Origin: Tenrec ecaudatus
Taxonomy: Eukaryota; Chordata; Mammalia; Afrosoricida; Tenrecidae
Reading direction: 5' to 3'
Length of the DNA: 64,000 nt
Assembly: GCF_050624435.1 (NCBI RefSeq)
Contig: NC_134546.1
Span: 14,159,001-14,223,000, forward strand
Position 1 is the first letter of the stretch; every line of letters starts with the position of its first letter. Made by a program: the position numbers and the translations under genes. Below are positions 11,476-22,612 of the stretch, in pieces. The notes under the pieces are model-generated. The model was given only the letters and a program-made list of their open reading frames with translations, was not told the origin of the DNA and did no database searches.

Positions 11476-13099
11476 CCTGGGTTTGTCAGGCCTTAAAAGC
11501 TCCACTCGTCCCCTCTCAAGCTTCCTTTGACTTAGCACTTGCCTAGGGTCATGCAGATTATTGCATGTTGGCAAACACACCCAAGAAGAGTAGCAAAACG
11601 ATCAGTCCCATTGGAAAACAGAGTGAACATGTTCCGTAAATGTTAACTAATAACTGTGAGTACATTCTACGTGATAATCCTTTGCTAGTGTTCCAAAGGC
11701 AGTATTGAAGATGCAAATTAAATGCTAACGTATGGCCCCTGACTTGGTTGGGACCACAAGCCATAAAGTTCTCCAAAGCGTGAACCTCTTCCTAGGGTAC
11801 ATAATATGATATTGCCTCATACGCTTCCTCGCTGCTGAATAGGACTTGAAAACGGAGTGCTAACTGGATTCGTAAATGCTACTTGTGGAATAGCATCTAT
11901 GATGAAATACAATGTGTTCATTTTTGTTTGGAGAAGTCTATTATTTCTACTTCGAGGTCTAGAAATGCCATGGTCTGTTTTCATGTATTGTTGATTTGTT
12001 TGTTTGCTCAGGGTGGTACCTGGAGTGAATAAATTCCCATGAGAAGGTGGAAAATATATTAATGATTTAAGTGTATGCCATGTTCCTTGGCATCCAGAAA
12101 TCAAAACATTGTTTGGGTTTATAAAACTCACTCTCCCACCATTCCACTTTATCTCTAAGGTGTCATCCGTGCACGGTCCTTCCACTGGTCCCAAAAGGGC
12201 TTCCTCTCCCTAAAGTCCCACTCCTTCTGACGACACTGCCCCCTGGCTCTCACGTCCAGGCTCAGGCCTCCAGAATTCCTCTCCCTTCATTACCCTATGC
12301 ATCATTAGCTACGGTTTGTTGTGGAAAACTGACCTTTATGGGGAGTGATGGGAAGGAACAAATTATGCAACAGATAAGAAGCAACTTTCATCTGAAAGAA
12401 TTTCCTAATATACCGTATATGTGCGAGTATAAGCTGACCCGAATAATTGTACCACAAAAACTGCATTAAATTATGTGCTGAAAAACTTGGCATATACACG
12501 AGTATATACGGTACCCAGTCACTTCCCTGGAGCCTCTTTCCAATATCTTCTTCCCTTAGACCATGTCAGCAGTGCTCCCTCTTCCCACTAAGCCCCCTTA
12601 CTCCAAGGCTCCTCTCGTCTGGATGTTGCTCCAGCCCGCTCCTTCTTGAGCTGCCGGGAGATGATTGCCAAATTCTGGACACTCAATTATATGCAAACAA
12701 AACCCTTTCTGAAATATGCAGGTGAGTTTGGAGGTCCACTCACTTTTAGCAACCAAAGAGCCTAAAAAACATGTCCCTTCCCAAAAGAAGAGATCCTCTT
12801 TGTTACAGGCAATCATCGATCAGAATGGGCAGTCACTTGTGAAATTACTTTTGTGCTGTCCACCATGTAGAGTTCTAGAGGGAGATGAACAAGACCTGTG
12901 TAAGCAGTCAGATCTGTGAGGAGCATGAATAAATATGATTCCCCTAAAACTGGGCTTTCTGTAAGATGGCAGTAATATATTTTTCCTGTAAAGTAAAAGA
13001 TAGCCACACCTCCTGAGCTCTTTGATAAGTCAGTGTCGCTTAGGATGATATCCCACTCAGCACTGGTCAATGAATATTTACTAAGGCAATTGGTGTGGT
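11476..13099. other. No gene; MITE only
   Basis: Apart from the MITE at 12411-12513 I see no recognisable element. The 125-codon minus-strand ORF at 12194-11817 has no family resemblance. Confidence 0.55.
12411..12513. mobile_element. Palindromic MITE (about 100 bp)
   Basis: The left arm starts TACCGTATATGTGCGAGTAT and the right arm ends CACGAGTATATACGGTA, near-complements of each other, around a central CCACAAAAACTGCATTAAA. The terminal TA on both sides suggests TA target sites. There is no coding capacity. This type of short, nearly palindromic element is mobilised in trans by a DNA transposase. Its parent family is not identified. Confidence 0.75.
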
Positions 13100-13550
13100 C
13101 GCTTCCCAAAGGAAAGGGAAGAAAGTAGTAGGTAAAGTAAAATTACTTTATTTTCACTTTAAGAGCAAAAACTTTAATAATTGCCCTGAGTCTATTTTAG
13201 CAGAAATTAGGCACTTGGTCTTCATTAGGAAGGATATTCAGAGATATTTCTCCTAATGAAAATCTAAAACCAGGCCTTTAAAATGCTTTAGTGGTGGTGA
13301 TGATTCTTCAGAGAGCTCACCGGTTTCACAGCCCTGTGGGACATATTGATCATTCATTTTATAGGTCAAATGCAAGTGCATTTATTAATGTATGCTCTGA
13401 TCTCACCCGCAGTGCAGGATTCACTTCACAGCGCTTGATCAACGCTTCCCAAATTAATGAATTCATCAGGGCTGCCTGTCGAGACACCCTCTTCATTTAT
13501 ATTGCATTTCTTCCAACTCATAATTAGGCACGTCATCTGTGCAGTTTCTA
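13100..13550. other. Candidate conserved non-coding segment
   Basis: Repeat-free, with TAAT/ATTA cores and balanced motifs (CATTTATTAATGTATGC; CCCAAATTAATGAATTCATC; CTCATAATTAGGCACGTCA). Such texture is common in enhancers of gene deserts beside developmental genes. No alignment was possible. Confidence 0.35.
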
Positions 13551-13845
13551 AGTGGGCTCTTGGAAAGAAACTTGCAACCAAAGAAAGTGTTGAGAGTTTT
13601 ATTATCTTGAAGACTCCCATGCATCTGCTACTACTGCTCGGATGCATTATTATGCTGACATCTTCTCCCACACTAAAGTCACCTTTACCCTTAAAATCCT
13701 CCTCCCCCAAATCACCTCCTGCGTCATGCCTTTTCTTTGCAACAGAACTTGTGTTTTTACTCCTCCTCCTCCCACAAATCCCTCCTCATCAGTGGTCTTT
13801 CTAATCACCAAACACAATCCCCTTTCATGGAAGCTGTAGAATATA

Positions 13846-14035
13846 ATGGAGCCCTCATGACCTAGTTGGCTATGTATTGACCTGCTAATTTCAAGGTCAG
13901 CAGTTTGAATTCACCAGCCACTTCTCAGGAGAAAGAGGAGGCTTTCCATTCTCATAAAGAGTTACAGTCTTGGAAACCAACAGAGACAGTTCTGCTCTGC
14001 CCTATAGAGTCTCTATGAGTTGGAATAAACACAAT
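13846..14035 (+). repeat. tRNA-derived SINE (AfroSINE-like)
   Basis: GGAGCCCTCATGACCTAGTT leads the element, then CAAGGTCAGCAGTTTGAATT (B-box) and AAAGAGTTACAGTCTTGGAA, closing with TCTATGAGTTGGAATAAACA. Confidence 0.85.
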
Positions 14036-14529
14036 GGTGATCTGTTTGTTTGTTGTTGTTGCTTTGGTAGAAGATAATCAATGCCATCTGATGGTACGGG
14101 CTACCTACTTTGACTTGAACTTTTACACATCCTGCACTCTGAAACATTGCGTTTTTCAGATCTTTCTAGATAGACATACATATCTGTATCATTGTTGTCT
14201 CGCTTTCTATTGGAGTAGTCAATCTTTTCCTTCTCCGGAGTTCTGAGTTCTCAGCTCTTTCTTTGTACACTGATTCTGGGCGATCTGCTCAGTTTCTTGA
14301 CTTCTACGCTTATTCCGTGTGTGTAATATAGTCTATTCACTTAAATCCCAACCTCACTACTGAAAAGGAAAATAGTGTCATGGATTGAATTGTGTTCCCC
14401 TCTCCAAATATGTATCTACTTATCCAGACCATAATTCCAGTATCAGGTGATTGTCCTCCATTCGGTAATCTTATGCAATTACCCTTCGTTTTATGTTTTT
14501 AAATACGAACCTCTATACTCAACTTCATT
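14036..14529. other. No gene recognised
   Basis: AT-rich DNA between a SINE and an RTE copy. TGGATTGAATTGTGTTCCCC at 14381 resembles an old repeat end, otherwise unassigned. Confidence 0.5.
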
Positions 14530-16690
14530 GTCAGCGTGTCTACATGTGATGGCTTGCATGTTGCAGTGATGTTGGAAACTATGCCACTAGTATTTAAAAT
14601 ACTAATGTCATTGCCCATGGTGACTAGAGTTCAGGAGACCTCCCAGACAAGGACAGATGAGGAAGAAGGAAGGAATGGTGTATTTCAAACGTGGGCACTG
14701 AAGCCTCATGAATGGCAGTAGAACACCATCTCATATAGTCTCCGAAGATGAGGCCCTCACATTGGAAGGAACTGAAAATACCACCGTGAAAGAGCTTCCA
14801 TCTAAAAGTAGACTGCAATGGTGTAGACAGAGCAAATCTTGTGGAACCTTCCATTGTTGAGGGACGTGACTCAGAATGAGAAGAAACTACTGGAAACATT
14901 CACTAATGATCAGAATTCAGAATGTAATCTGAAGATGGAAATCGAGGAAAATTAGAAATGGTCAAAAATAAAATAGAACACGCAAAAAATTGATATCTTA
15001 GACACGAATGAGGCTAAATGAACTAGTAGTGGTCATTTTAAATTAAATAATCATATTGTTCACAGTAAAAAAAAAAACCCTCAGAACTCATTGTCATTGA
15101 GTCCTTTCCAGCTCGTAGTGACCCTGTAGGACAGGGTAGAACTGCCTCCTGTAACTCTTGATGAGAGTAGAAAGCCTCATCTTTCTCCCTCAGAGAAGTC
15201 AGTGGTCTCGAACTACTGGCTTGGCACTCTGCAACCCAACTAAGAACCACTGTGTCACCAGAGCTCCTCTCACCAGAACAGAAATGGCAAATTCAAGGGG
15301 AAAGGAATGAATTAATCATCAAAAGAATATTTCAAGATCGATCCTGAAGTATAATGGTGTTTGTGATAGGATTATATACACCTACAAGGAAGACTAGTTA
15401 ATATAACTACTATTCGAATTTATATACCAACCACTAAAGTCAGGGAAATAGAAACTGAAGAATTCTACCAAATTCTTCAGTCCAAAATGGATTGATTGTG
15501 AAATCAAGATGCATCGATAATTACTACTGATTGAAATGTGAAAGTTAGAAACCAAGAGGAAATAGCATCAGTTGCAAAATATGGTCTTCATGATAGAAAT
15601 GAAGCTGGAGATCACATGATCAAATATTGCACAAGATCAATGACTTCTTCAATGTAAATATCCTTCTCGATCTCAGAAATGGTGACTGTACAGGTAGGTC
15701 TTATGAGATAAGATAAACAAGAATTAAACTGACTACCCCTGTGGGAAGAGACAATGGAGAAGCTCAATATCATCAACCCAAAGAAGGCCAGTGGCCAAAT
15801 GGGGAACAAACCACCAATTGCTCACATGCAAGATCAAGTTAATGATGAGGAAAATTAAAGCAAATCTATGAGAGCCAAAGTGCTATCTTGAATATATCCC
15901 ACCTTGAATTGAGAAAAAAAATCTCAAGAATAGATCTGATGCACTGAGCTCTAATGAAACAAGACTAGAAAAGTTGTAGGGTGTTATCAAGAACACCCTA
16001 CATGAAGACAGTGCAAGGTCATTAAAAAGACAGCAAAGATTGAAAAGACCAAAGTGGATGGCAGAAGAGACACTAAACCTTGCTCTTGAACACAGAGCAG
16101 CTAAAGTGAATGGAAGAAAGGATGAAGTAAAGGATCTGAGCATAACATTTCAAAAACAGCACAATCAGACAAGATAAAGTATATAGTGAAAGATGCCAAG
16201 ACCTAGAATTAGGAAACAAAAGAGAAGCATGTGCTCAGCATTTCTCAAGCTGAAAGAACTGACAAGAAAACTAAGGCCCCACATTGCACAACTGAAGGAT
16301 TCTAGATGCCAAGTATTGAGCAATGCAGGGAGCATCAAAGGTGAAAGGAAAACATAGAGTCATGAAAAACAGAACTGGTTGAAGAAAGTAGTACAAGCTA
16401 CATTAAAGGCATTAGCTAAGAACAAAGATCCATGAAGTGATTGAACATCAATTAAAATAATTCAACAAACTGAAGCAACGTGGAAAGCACTTACTTGTTT
16501 TCTAGCACTACTTTGTGGTGTTACTTACAAAACACTAGTCTTGTTTCATTAGAGCCCAGGAAATTAGAAGATAGCTAGCTGGCCAATAAACTAGAAGAGG
16601 TTCATACTTATCCCCTTTCCAAAGAAAGGCAACCTAACAGGATACAGAAATCAACCAGCACTATCACATGCAAGAAAGCTTCTCAATCCT
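14530..16690 (+). mobile_element. RTE/BovB-type LINE, 5' leader, endonuclease and start of reverse transcriptase
   Basis: It starts in the leader (GATGGCTTGCATGTTGCAGT, GGAAACTATGCCACTAG) and runs through the apurinic-type endonuclease (ACCAACCACTAAAGTCAG; TCACATGATCAAATATTGCA) and the linker (CAGCTAAAGTGAATGGAAGA). It reaches AAGAAAGGCAACCTAACAGG near 16625. It is interrupted by a SINE at 15066-15270. Numerous stops. Confidence 0.85.
15066..15270 (-). repeat. SINE nested in an RTE LINE
   Basis: The A-run at 15066-15077 (reversed tail) follows directly on RTE sequence. GTGACCCTGTAGGACAGGGT and CAGTGGTCTCGAACTACTGG identify the SINE. RTE sequence resumes after it. Confidence 0.82.
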
Positions 16691-16835
16691 TTAGAATTCA
16701 AGTCCTCTTTGACTAAAACAGACAAGGTGGTATCATCTGCATAACTCAGATTAATGAGCCTTCCTCCAATCCCGATGCCATGTCTTCTTCATATAACCTA
16801 GCCAAACGCTTCACTGTAGTACCACAAAGAGTAAA
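16690..16835 (-). mobile_element. RTE fragment in inverted orientation
   Basis: AAGGTGGTATCATCTGCATA and GAGCCTTCCTCCAATCCCGA are the reversed RTE reverse-transcriptase segment. It directly abuts the plus-strand copy ending at about 16690, making an inverted junction. Confidence 0.7.
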
Positions 16836-16839
16836 GAGA

Positions 16840-17005
16840 TCTACATAATGGAAGGATATTTAGTCCTCATGAATTATGTGTTAAGCCAGGTAGTCTAGAT
16901 AAACAAACTCAGTGACCTTGATCATCACACAAAAAAGAACCACTTTATATCATGAGGCAACTTGACATCAAGGAGACCCAGACCAGTCCAACTCAAGTCC
17001 ATAAG
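16840..17005 (-). mobile_element. Fragment of family C LTR-like repeat
   Basis: The + strand reads GTGTTAAGCCAGGTAGTCTA then GATAAACAAACTCAG, and later CCAGTCCAACTCAAGTCC. This is the reverse orientation of the end of the 34.5-kb copy. It lies between two RTE pieces. Confidence 0.4.
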
Positions 17006-17009
17006 ACAA

Positions 17010-17190
17010 GTTAAAGTGTCCTAGTGAAAGATGCAAAGACCTGGGATTAGAAAACAAAAAAAGAACTTGCTCAGCATACCTCAAGCTGAAAGAACTGACA
17101 AAAGAAAATTAAAGCCTCAAATTGCACAAGTGAAGGATTCTGTAAACCAAGTATTGAGCAATGCAGGAAGCGTCAAAGAAGATGGGCCGT
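17010..17190 (+). mobile_element. RTE fragment duplicating 16170-16340
   Basis: GTGAAAGATGCAAAGACCTG, CTCAAGCTGAAAGAACTGAC and AAGTATTGAGCAATGCAGG repeat the segment at 16170-16340 with about 10% difference. It is either a second insertion or a diverged local duplication. Confidence 0.7.
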
Positions 17191-17960
17191 CAAGTCCATA
17201 GCTCCAGTGCTAGTTCATAGCCCTTCTTCAGTTTCACACACCTGGATGCATGGGCTTATAAAGAGACTGCCCCAGCTTTGTCTCCCCCAAAGACACGCCA
17301 AACATTAGAGGCTTTCTGCTAGCATTTGGTGGGAGGTCAGATACTTACAGACCTCCTCCCTGAAGGCAGTCAGTTTCCAGACTACTGTCTGATCCCACCA
17401 CTGACAGGCCCAGCTCCCTGATGTTAAGGACAATGGGCTACTTCTCCCTAAAGGCTTGCAGTCATTGATTTGGTTCCTGTAGGTGGAGTTTACACCCTAC
17501 TGATAATGGTCTCTATAGTTGAGCCAGGGAACAGGTCAAACCTGCTCAGTGACATTCAAAGTTAGGCTGCCATCCTGAATCTAGGATCTGCTCATCTTGC
17601 CACATGTATACTCTCAAACCCTCCTCTTCCTATTGCGCGGACACCCCTAGACCACCCCCTCCCATTACTCCCATTACTATAGCACAACCCTTTCCTATGA
17701 TGTATGTATTCACCTGTAATTAGGGGGCTTGCATGCCCCCAGAGAATATAAAAGCCTTGGTTAGCAATAACCATTCCTCTCTCCACAAGGACTACCAAGC
17801 GGGGCTGAGGTGAGCATGCTACCATGAGATGTGTCTGACTCCATTATTTTAAACTCTCGTCTACCTCTCGTGCTCTTTATGACTTTACTATAATCTTTAC
17901 TTATTATCACTGTATAGTTATGCCTACCAGACCTGTGATGATGTGTTAGGAGCTGGTATA
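17191..17960 (+). mobile_element. Possible solo LTR with a TATA box
   Basis: A discrete segment of different composition begins where an RTE fragment stops. A promoter-like GAATATAAAAGCC lies at about 17744-17756, about 200 bases before a T-rich downstream region. It has no coding capacity. The ends are not certain. It resembles an endogenous retroviral LTR, but no family is recognised. Confidence 0.35.
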
Positions 17961-18592
17961 CCCTGATATGCATGCAAATGACCCACAATGGTGAACTGGT
18001 AAGCAGAAATAGCACAGGCCAGTGTCTTCAAGTTGACAGAATATTGTAAAACTGTCAGTGCTACCTGATGCGATCTATAGATACGATGCAATCTGAGGCT
18101 AAGTACCAACAGTGGCCTCGTTTACTCTGCAGCAAGAAGAGCTAGATGGTGCCCTATGGCTTTTGTCAATCGCTCTGATCAAGGCTGCAGTAGAGAGAGC
18201 CGAGAGGATGAGAGAGAAATGTGGAACTGAACCTTAAATCTCTAAAATTAAAATTCAAAATTTGGGACCAGTTGAGACCAGAGGACTCCTCAAATCTATT
18301 GCCCTGAGATATTCTTTAAAGTTCATTTGTGCCCATTGAAAATTAGAGAACAGCAAGAGTAAATACAAAGTATAAGAAGTGATAAACATAAAAACAAATG
18401 GTCTTTTATTGTATTTGTCTGCAAATTTTTTATGCTCCCTCACATATATTTAAATAATAGTCTTCATAAACATAATCCAAGTGATCAAATGAGATATTTT
18501 ATGTAAAGTAATAAATACCATATCAATAATTATAATTTTAAATGACTAGCCATTATTTAAAGTATATGTATCATTTTATATACATTCTAAAT
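17961..18592. other. No gene recognised
   Basis: Mostly AT-rich unique DNA; no features identified. Confidence 0.55.
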
Positions 18593-18722
18593 CTCATATC
18601 AACCCAAACAGGCCAATATTATTTTCTTTATTTATCTTGCAAATGAGAAGATGCAAGTTTAGAAATGGTAGGTAATTTTCCCAAAGTTGCCAAGCTCACA
18701 AGTCAGGTTTGGAATTAAAGAA
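18593..18722 (+). repeat. MIR SINE fragment
   Basis: GCAAATGAGAAGATGCAAGT and TTTTCCCAAAGTTGCCAAGC then TCACAAGTCAGG represent the MIR core. Confidence 0.7.
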
Positions 18723-18892
18723 TAAATTCTTAAAGTGATTACATTTTAAAAAAACTCATTTGAATGCACAAATTCTAGCATTAAAAATTAATCAGTCAAA
18801 CATTCTTCAGAATTCAAAGGATATGAACTTGCAAATGGAGATCTTCTCAGAATCAACAATAAAGGGAAACCAAAGTGAAAATAAAATTTTTC

Positions 18893-19530
18893 TGATCCTT
18901 ACAACTGTCCCCAAAAGCAACATTATGATAAATAAAGAATACATTGAAATCATCAAGGACTTCATTCTACTTGTATCCATAATCAACACCTATGGAAGCA
19001 GCAGTTGGTATGTCAAACAATTAGACATAGCATATTGGACCAATCTTCTGTAAAGTCATCAGGAGGATGAGAGCACTTTGAGGACTAAGGTGCACTTGAC
19101 ATAAGCCACTTTCCATCCTCTCGTGTGCATGCCAAAGCTGCACAAGGAGTATGGCACACTGATTGACTCCTTTACATTACGACAGTTATGTGATGGGTTT
19201 TCAGAAGTGCGAACGAATCTTGTTTGGAACGAAGTACAAAAAGAACACCCCTTAGAAGCATGCGGGGTGAGAGCGCATCTCACGTACTGTGAACACGTTA
19301 TCAGGAGGGATCAGTCCCTGGAAAAGGCCATTATGCTTGCTTGAGCACACGGGCAGCAAGACAGAGAGAGAAAGAGACTCGGTGCCATGGTTTGATGCTG
19401 TGGCTGCAACTATCTGCTCAAACATCAGAATACTGGGAGGATGGCTCTGTGTCTGGGCAGGTGGGCAGTCTGTGGTACACAGGGTCACTGTGAGCCAGAA
19501 CCAACTGACAGCAGCTAACACACTACCCTC
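18893..19530 (+). mobile_element. RTE/BovB-type LINE 3' end
   Basis: ATCATCAAGGACTTCATTCT, CTATGGAAGCAGCAGTTGG and GTTATCAGGAGGGATCAGTC are RTE C-terminal segments. The 3' terminus CAACTGACAGCAGCTAACAC is present at about 19520. Confidence 0.82.
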
Positions 19531-20157
19531 ATAACATCAGGCACAGTCTCTGGATCTCAACTTCCTTGTCTGGAAAACAAAACAAACACGAGCAATTTGG
19601 AAATGTACCTATTCTTTCCCAGTCCAAAGGCGACCGCTTCATGTGAAGTATCTCCTTCTAGGCACTACTTGTCGGAACCAGCGATGAGTTTACTATCACT
19701 AAAATCCAGGATCTTCTCTCAGCCTGTTTTGTGGGGCCACCCCTGTGCTTCCACCCTGCTGATACCCTGGAGCCTGCATCCTCCTGCTGCCACTGGCTCT
19801 TGTTTGTCCAGTCCCTCCTCGGGCCTCTGCTCTTCCAGGCTCTCACTGGTCAGCAGGACTAGACTTCTCTCCAGGAGAGAAGGAGTAGGGAAAAGAAGAG
19901 AAAGCATCTTAAAAGAACTCTCGATACCAGTGATGACTTTCTGTGCTGGTAATGAAAAGACCTAGTGAGTACTTTTTGATACGTAAACATTTCTTAAAGG
20001 TTGAATTTTTAAAAATCAAGCTTTTTTACAGTTGCAAGCCCTTCGTCTCCCAAACTTGTGTTAAGTAAAACAGATGCATACACAGCACATACACGCATGC
20101 AATGATCGAAAGATCCTTTCAATAAAATGCCGGACTGTCCAGAGAAGGGTATTTTGT
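19531..20157. other. No gene recognised
   Basis: The 122-codon ORF at 19597-19965 is low-complexity Ser/Leu-rich and overlaps ORFs on the other strand. I do not regard it as a gene. Confidence 0.55.
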
Positions 20158-20400
20158 GTGATGCTAACTGCTGGCCCCTTCCCTTGTTGCTGTCAAGTGA
20201 GCCCAAACCCATGGCGACATCACGCACAACAGAGCAATACACTACCTTGTTCCAGGATCAGTGGCAGATCAGACGGTTGTCATCCATCAAGTTTTTATTG
20301 ACAGCTTTTTGGAAGCAGATTATCAGTCAGCTCTTTGTCCTAGTCTATCTTGGTCTGCAATAGCCATTGAAAGTGAATGAGCAGCATAGAAACTTGCCCC
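20158..20400 (-). mobile_element. RTE-derived SINE-like element
   Basis: The tail segment (GCACAACAGAGCAATACACT, reversed) is joined directly to reversed leader sequence (TTTTTGGAAGCAGATTATCA, then GTCCTAGTCTATCTTGGTCT). This is the same plan as the 25.4-kb copy. Confidence 0.5.
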
Positions 20401-20559
20401 CTTCCGGTCAAGGATGGGGGTTGGGAGAGGGGAGAGGGAGCGGTGGTGGTACTTACACAGGAAATGCATTGAAATCAAACCGGAGTCTTCCTGAATGAAA
20501 GACAAGCGCTGTACCACTAAAACCATCACTGCCCGGACTCACTACTCTAAGAGTGTCTA

Positions 20560-21060
20560 AACCATGTAACAAAATGTATTGAGTTCCTCATCAATAAAAA
20601 TTTACCGAGATTCATAGAACGACATAAAAAATGACCCGTGGAAGAAAAGGCTGGCCTCGGTGCCTAAGTTAACGGTGACAGCCCAACAGTTTTCCACACC
20701 CATCAGTTGTCAATTGAAATTCACACAGTCTCATAAAGACACGTTTTAGCACAAGTATGGGATTTCAAAATTATATATATAATGAGCACGCCTTACACTG
20801 TGGATGTAATTTTAATTAAAGCTGGCATATTTCTGCTGCTGTGATTTGAAAGATTAACTAAGTTGGACAGGGTTTTCGATCTTTAACTACACCCAACCTG
20901 TTTGTGATTTTTGGCACTCGGCTTTTTAGGTGTGTTATGAAGATGATAATGTGCCAGTCATCCAAGCTGTCAAACGCCTGCTATAATCTGTTGAAAGCCA
21001 GACTCATTTTCACTTGGATGAGCACCTCCCAAGAAGCCCTCACGCAGATACCTGCAGTTT
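20560..21060. other. Candidate conserved non-coding segment
   Basis: Free of repeat signatures. It contains a MEIS/PREP-like TGACAG (GGTGACAGCCC at about 20670), TGTCAATTGAAATTC and TTTTAATTAAAGCTGGC. No ORF. If this window lies in the ETAA1-MEIS1 gene desert as in human, an enhancer role would be plausible. Confidence 0.35.
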
Positions 21061-21549
21061 CAGGTGCTGCTCATCGCTTGTAAACCAAAATTTACTACCA
21101 GCCCAGAGTGATTTTCCCCTGAGTGTTGAAATAATTCTATAGAATAGACTAAGATGAAAAAATGCATGGGCATTATTCTCAAGATAATTACCATGTGTCA
21201 AACAGTCAAAAGATAAAATGTTGGGTTTGTACATGTATGCAATTATATATTTTAGGACAGTCTCCTGAAACAACTCAATTAACAGTATTTGGAAACACAG
21301 TGATAAAAAGACGTCCTCCATTTGGTGGGCAGGATAGTTTCGCACACTGCTAGTGAGTCTGAATTGGTATACAGAGAGATGCATCAAGCTATTTTAATGT
21401 TTATATACTTTTAGCCAATAATCCCAGAGCGAGGGCCAACCCAGTAAAACGAAAGGGATAAAGGTAGTGAAATCTCTTTATTGGCAGCGAGAAATGTATG
21501 CAAGGCTTGAAGTGAGAGAAAGTCAGAAGATCTTTTCCAGAACTGCTAA

Positions 21550-21740
21550 TACAACCCACTGGAACCAGCTGATATCAAGTTGATTCAGACGCACGAGAAC
21601 TTCATTTGTGTCTGAGAAGAACGATGCTCCCCAGGAATTGAAGCAGCTGATTTTTTAGAAGTAGATCGCCAGGCCTTTCTTCTGAGGTGCCGCAGGATGG
21701 ACTCAAATGGCCCAACCTTTACTCAGCAGTGGAGCACTTT
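21550..21740 (-). repeat. AfroSINE, close match
   Basis: AGAAGTAGATCGCCAGGCCT then TTCTTCTGAGGTGCCGC is the most diagnostic AfroSINE block, reversed. ATCAAGTTGATTCAGACGCA is the reversed 3' end. It is the clearest afrotherian signature in the window. Confidence 0.85.
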
Positions 21741-22612
21741 CCGTATCTATGCCACCCAAGGATGGCAGCAAAAGAGGGCACACAAAACAGAATCTACCTG
21801 CCTTTCACTTATCGGTTATTTTGTTAGCCGGTATTTTGCATTTAAGACAATTTTGGGGAAAAAAATCAGGTGGTGCCTCTGAGGTCTAGTGCCCTCTTGA
21901 GGTTACAATCTGGCTTCAGATACAGTCCACAAGTCACTACAAACCAGACACGGGAGGCCCTGGCCACCACAAGGCCACGCAGTGGACAATGGACAATCAG
22001 CCTCAGGATGCTTTCTCCTGTACATCTGCAGTGGCTCAGGCTAGCCATGAAGTTCACAGGATAATGGCTGAACGATGCCAGGTCGTGAGTGGGCCAGGAG
22101 AGACTGGGTGAGGACGTGAAGGTGTTGCAGAGGTTGGTGAGTGGGAATGAAAGGGCAGAGAGTGAAGGGGGCTGTGGGACTGAGGTGGATAGAGGACAAG
22201 GGGGCTCCCTGCCCATGGAAGGTAGTGCAAGGTAAAGAGTGCTAGATGGTAGGGGCCAAGGAGCAGCAGACAGTGGGCCCCACCCAACCACCCCCAATAC
22301 CATCCTCAGTCTCTGAGGTGGTAGAAAAGGTGGAGGGAAAGGAGGTCTGAGATGCTCTGGGGCATCTGGCTCGTGAGTGTGATCAGGGAGTCGGAGGGGT
22401 AGACCCTGATGCCAAAGACAGGGGTCATGGCCTCTCAACTCTTACATAAGGCCAATTGTGCAAAACTACGTGGTCTTTGGAACCTAACTCTGTCATTGAG
22501 TGAGGAGTAGATGCAAGAGATAACTGAACAGAAAGGCAAATCCAATAACTGAAACCTGTCTACCAAGAGCCTAGGGTCACTTTTTCAAATCCAATGGGTT
22601 GGGAAATCAGAA
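21741..22612. other. No gene; G/C-richer segment
   Basis: Positions 22060-22440 are purine-rich on the + strand. The 190-codon minus-strand ORF here is Pro/Ser/Leu low-complexity and matches nothing I know. Confidence 0.5.

Noticed and set aside
11817-12194. 125-codon minus-strand ORF
   Set aside because: No recognisable motif, and no supporting splice sites or promoter in this repeat-poor but unremarkable DNA.
19597-19965. 122-codon plus-strand ORF as a gene
   Set aside because: Ser/Leu/Pro-rich, no family features, and mirrored by ORFs on the opposite strand.
21866-22438. 190-codon minus-strand ORF as a gene
   Set aside because: Low-complexity Pro/Ser/Leu composition from a purine-rich strand, no domain, no upstream promoter, and overlapping ORFs in other frames.
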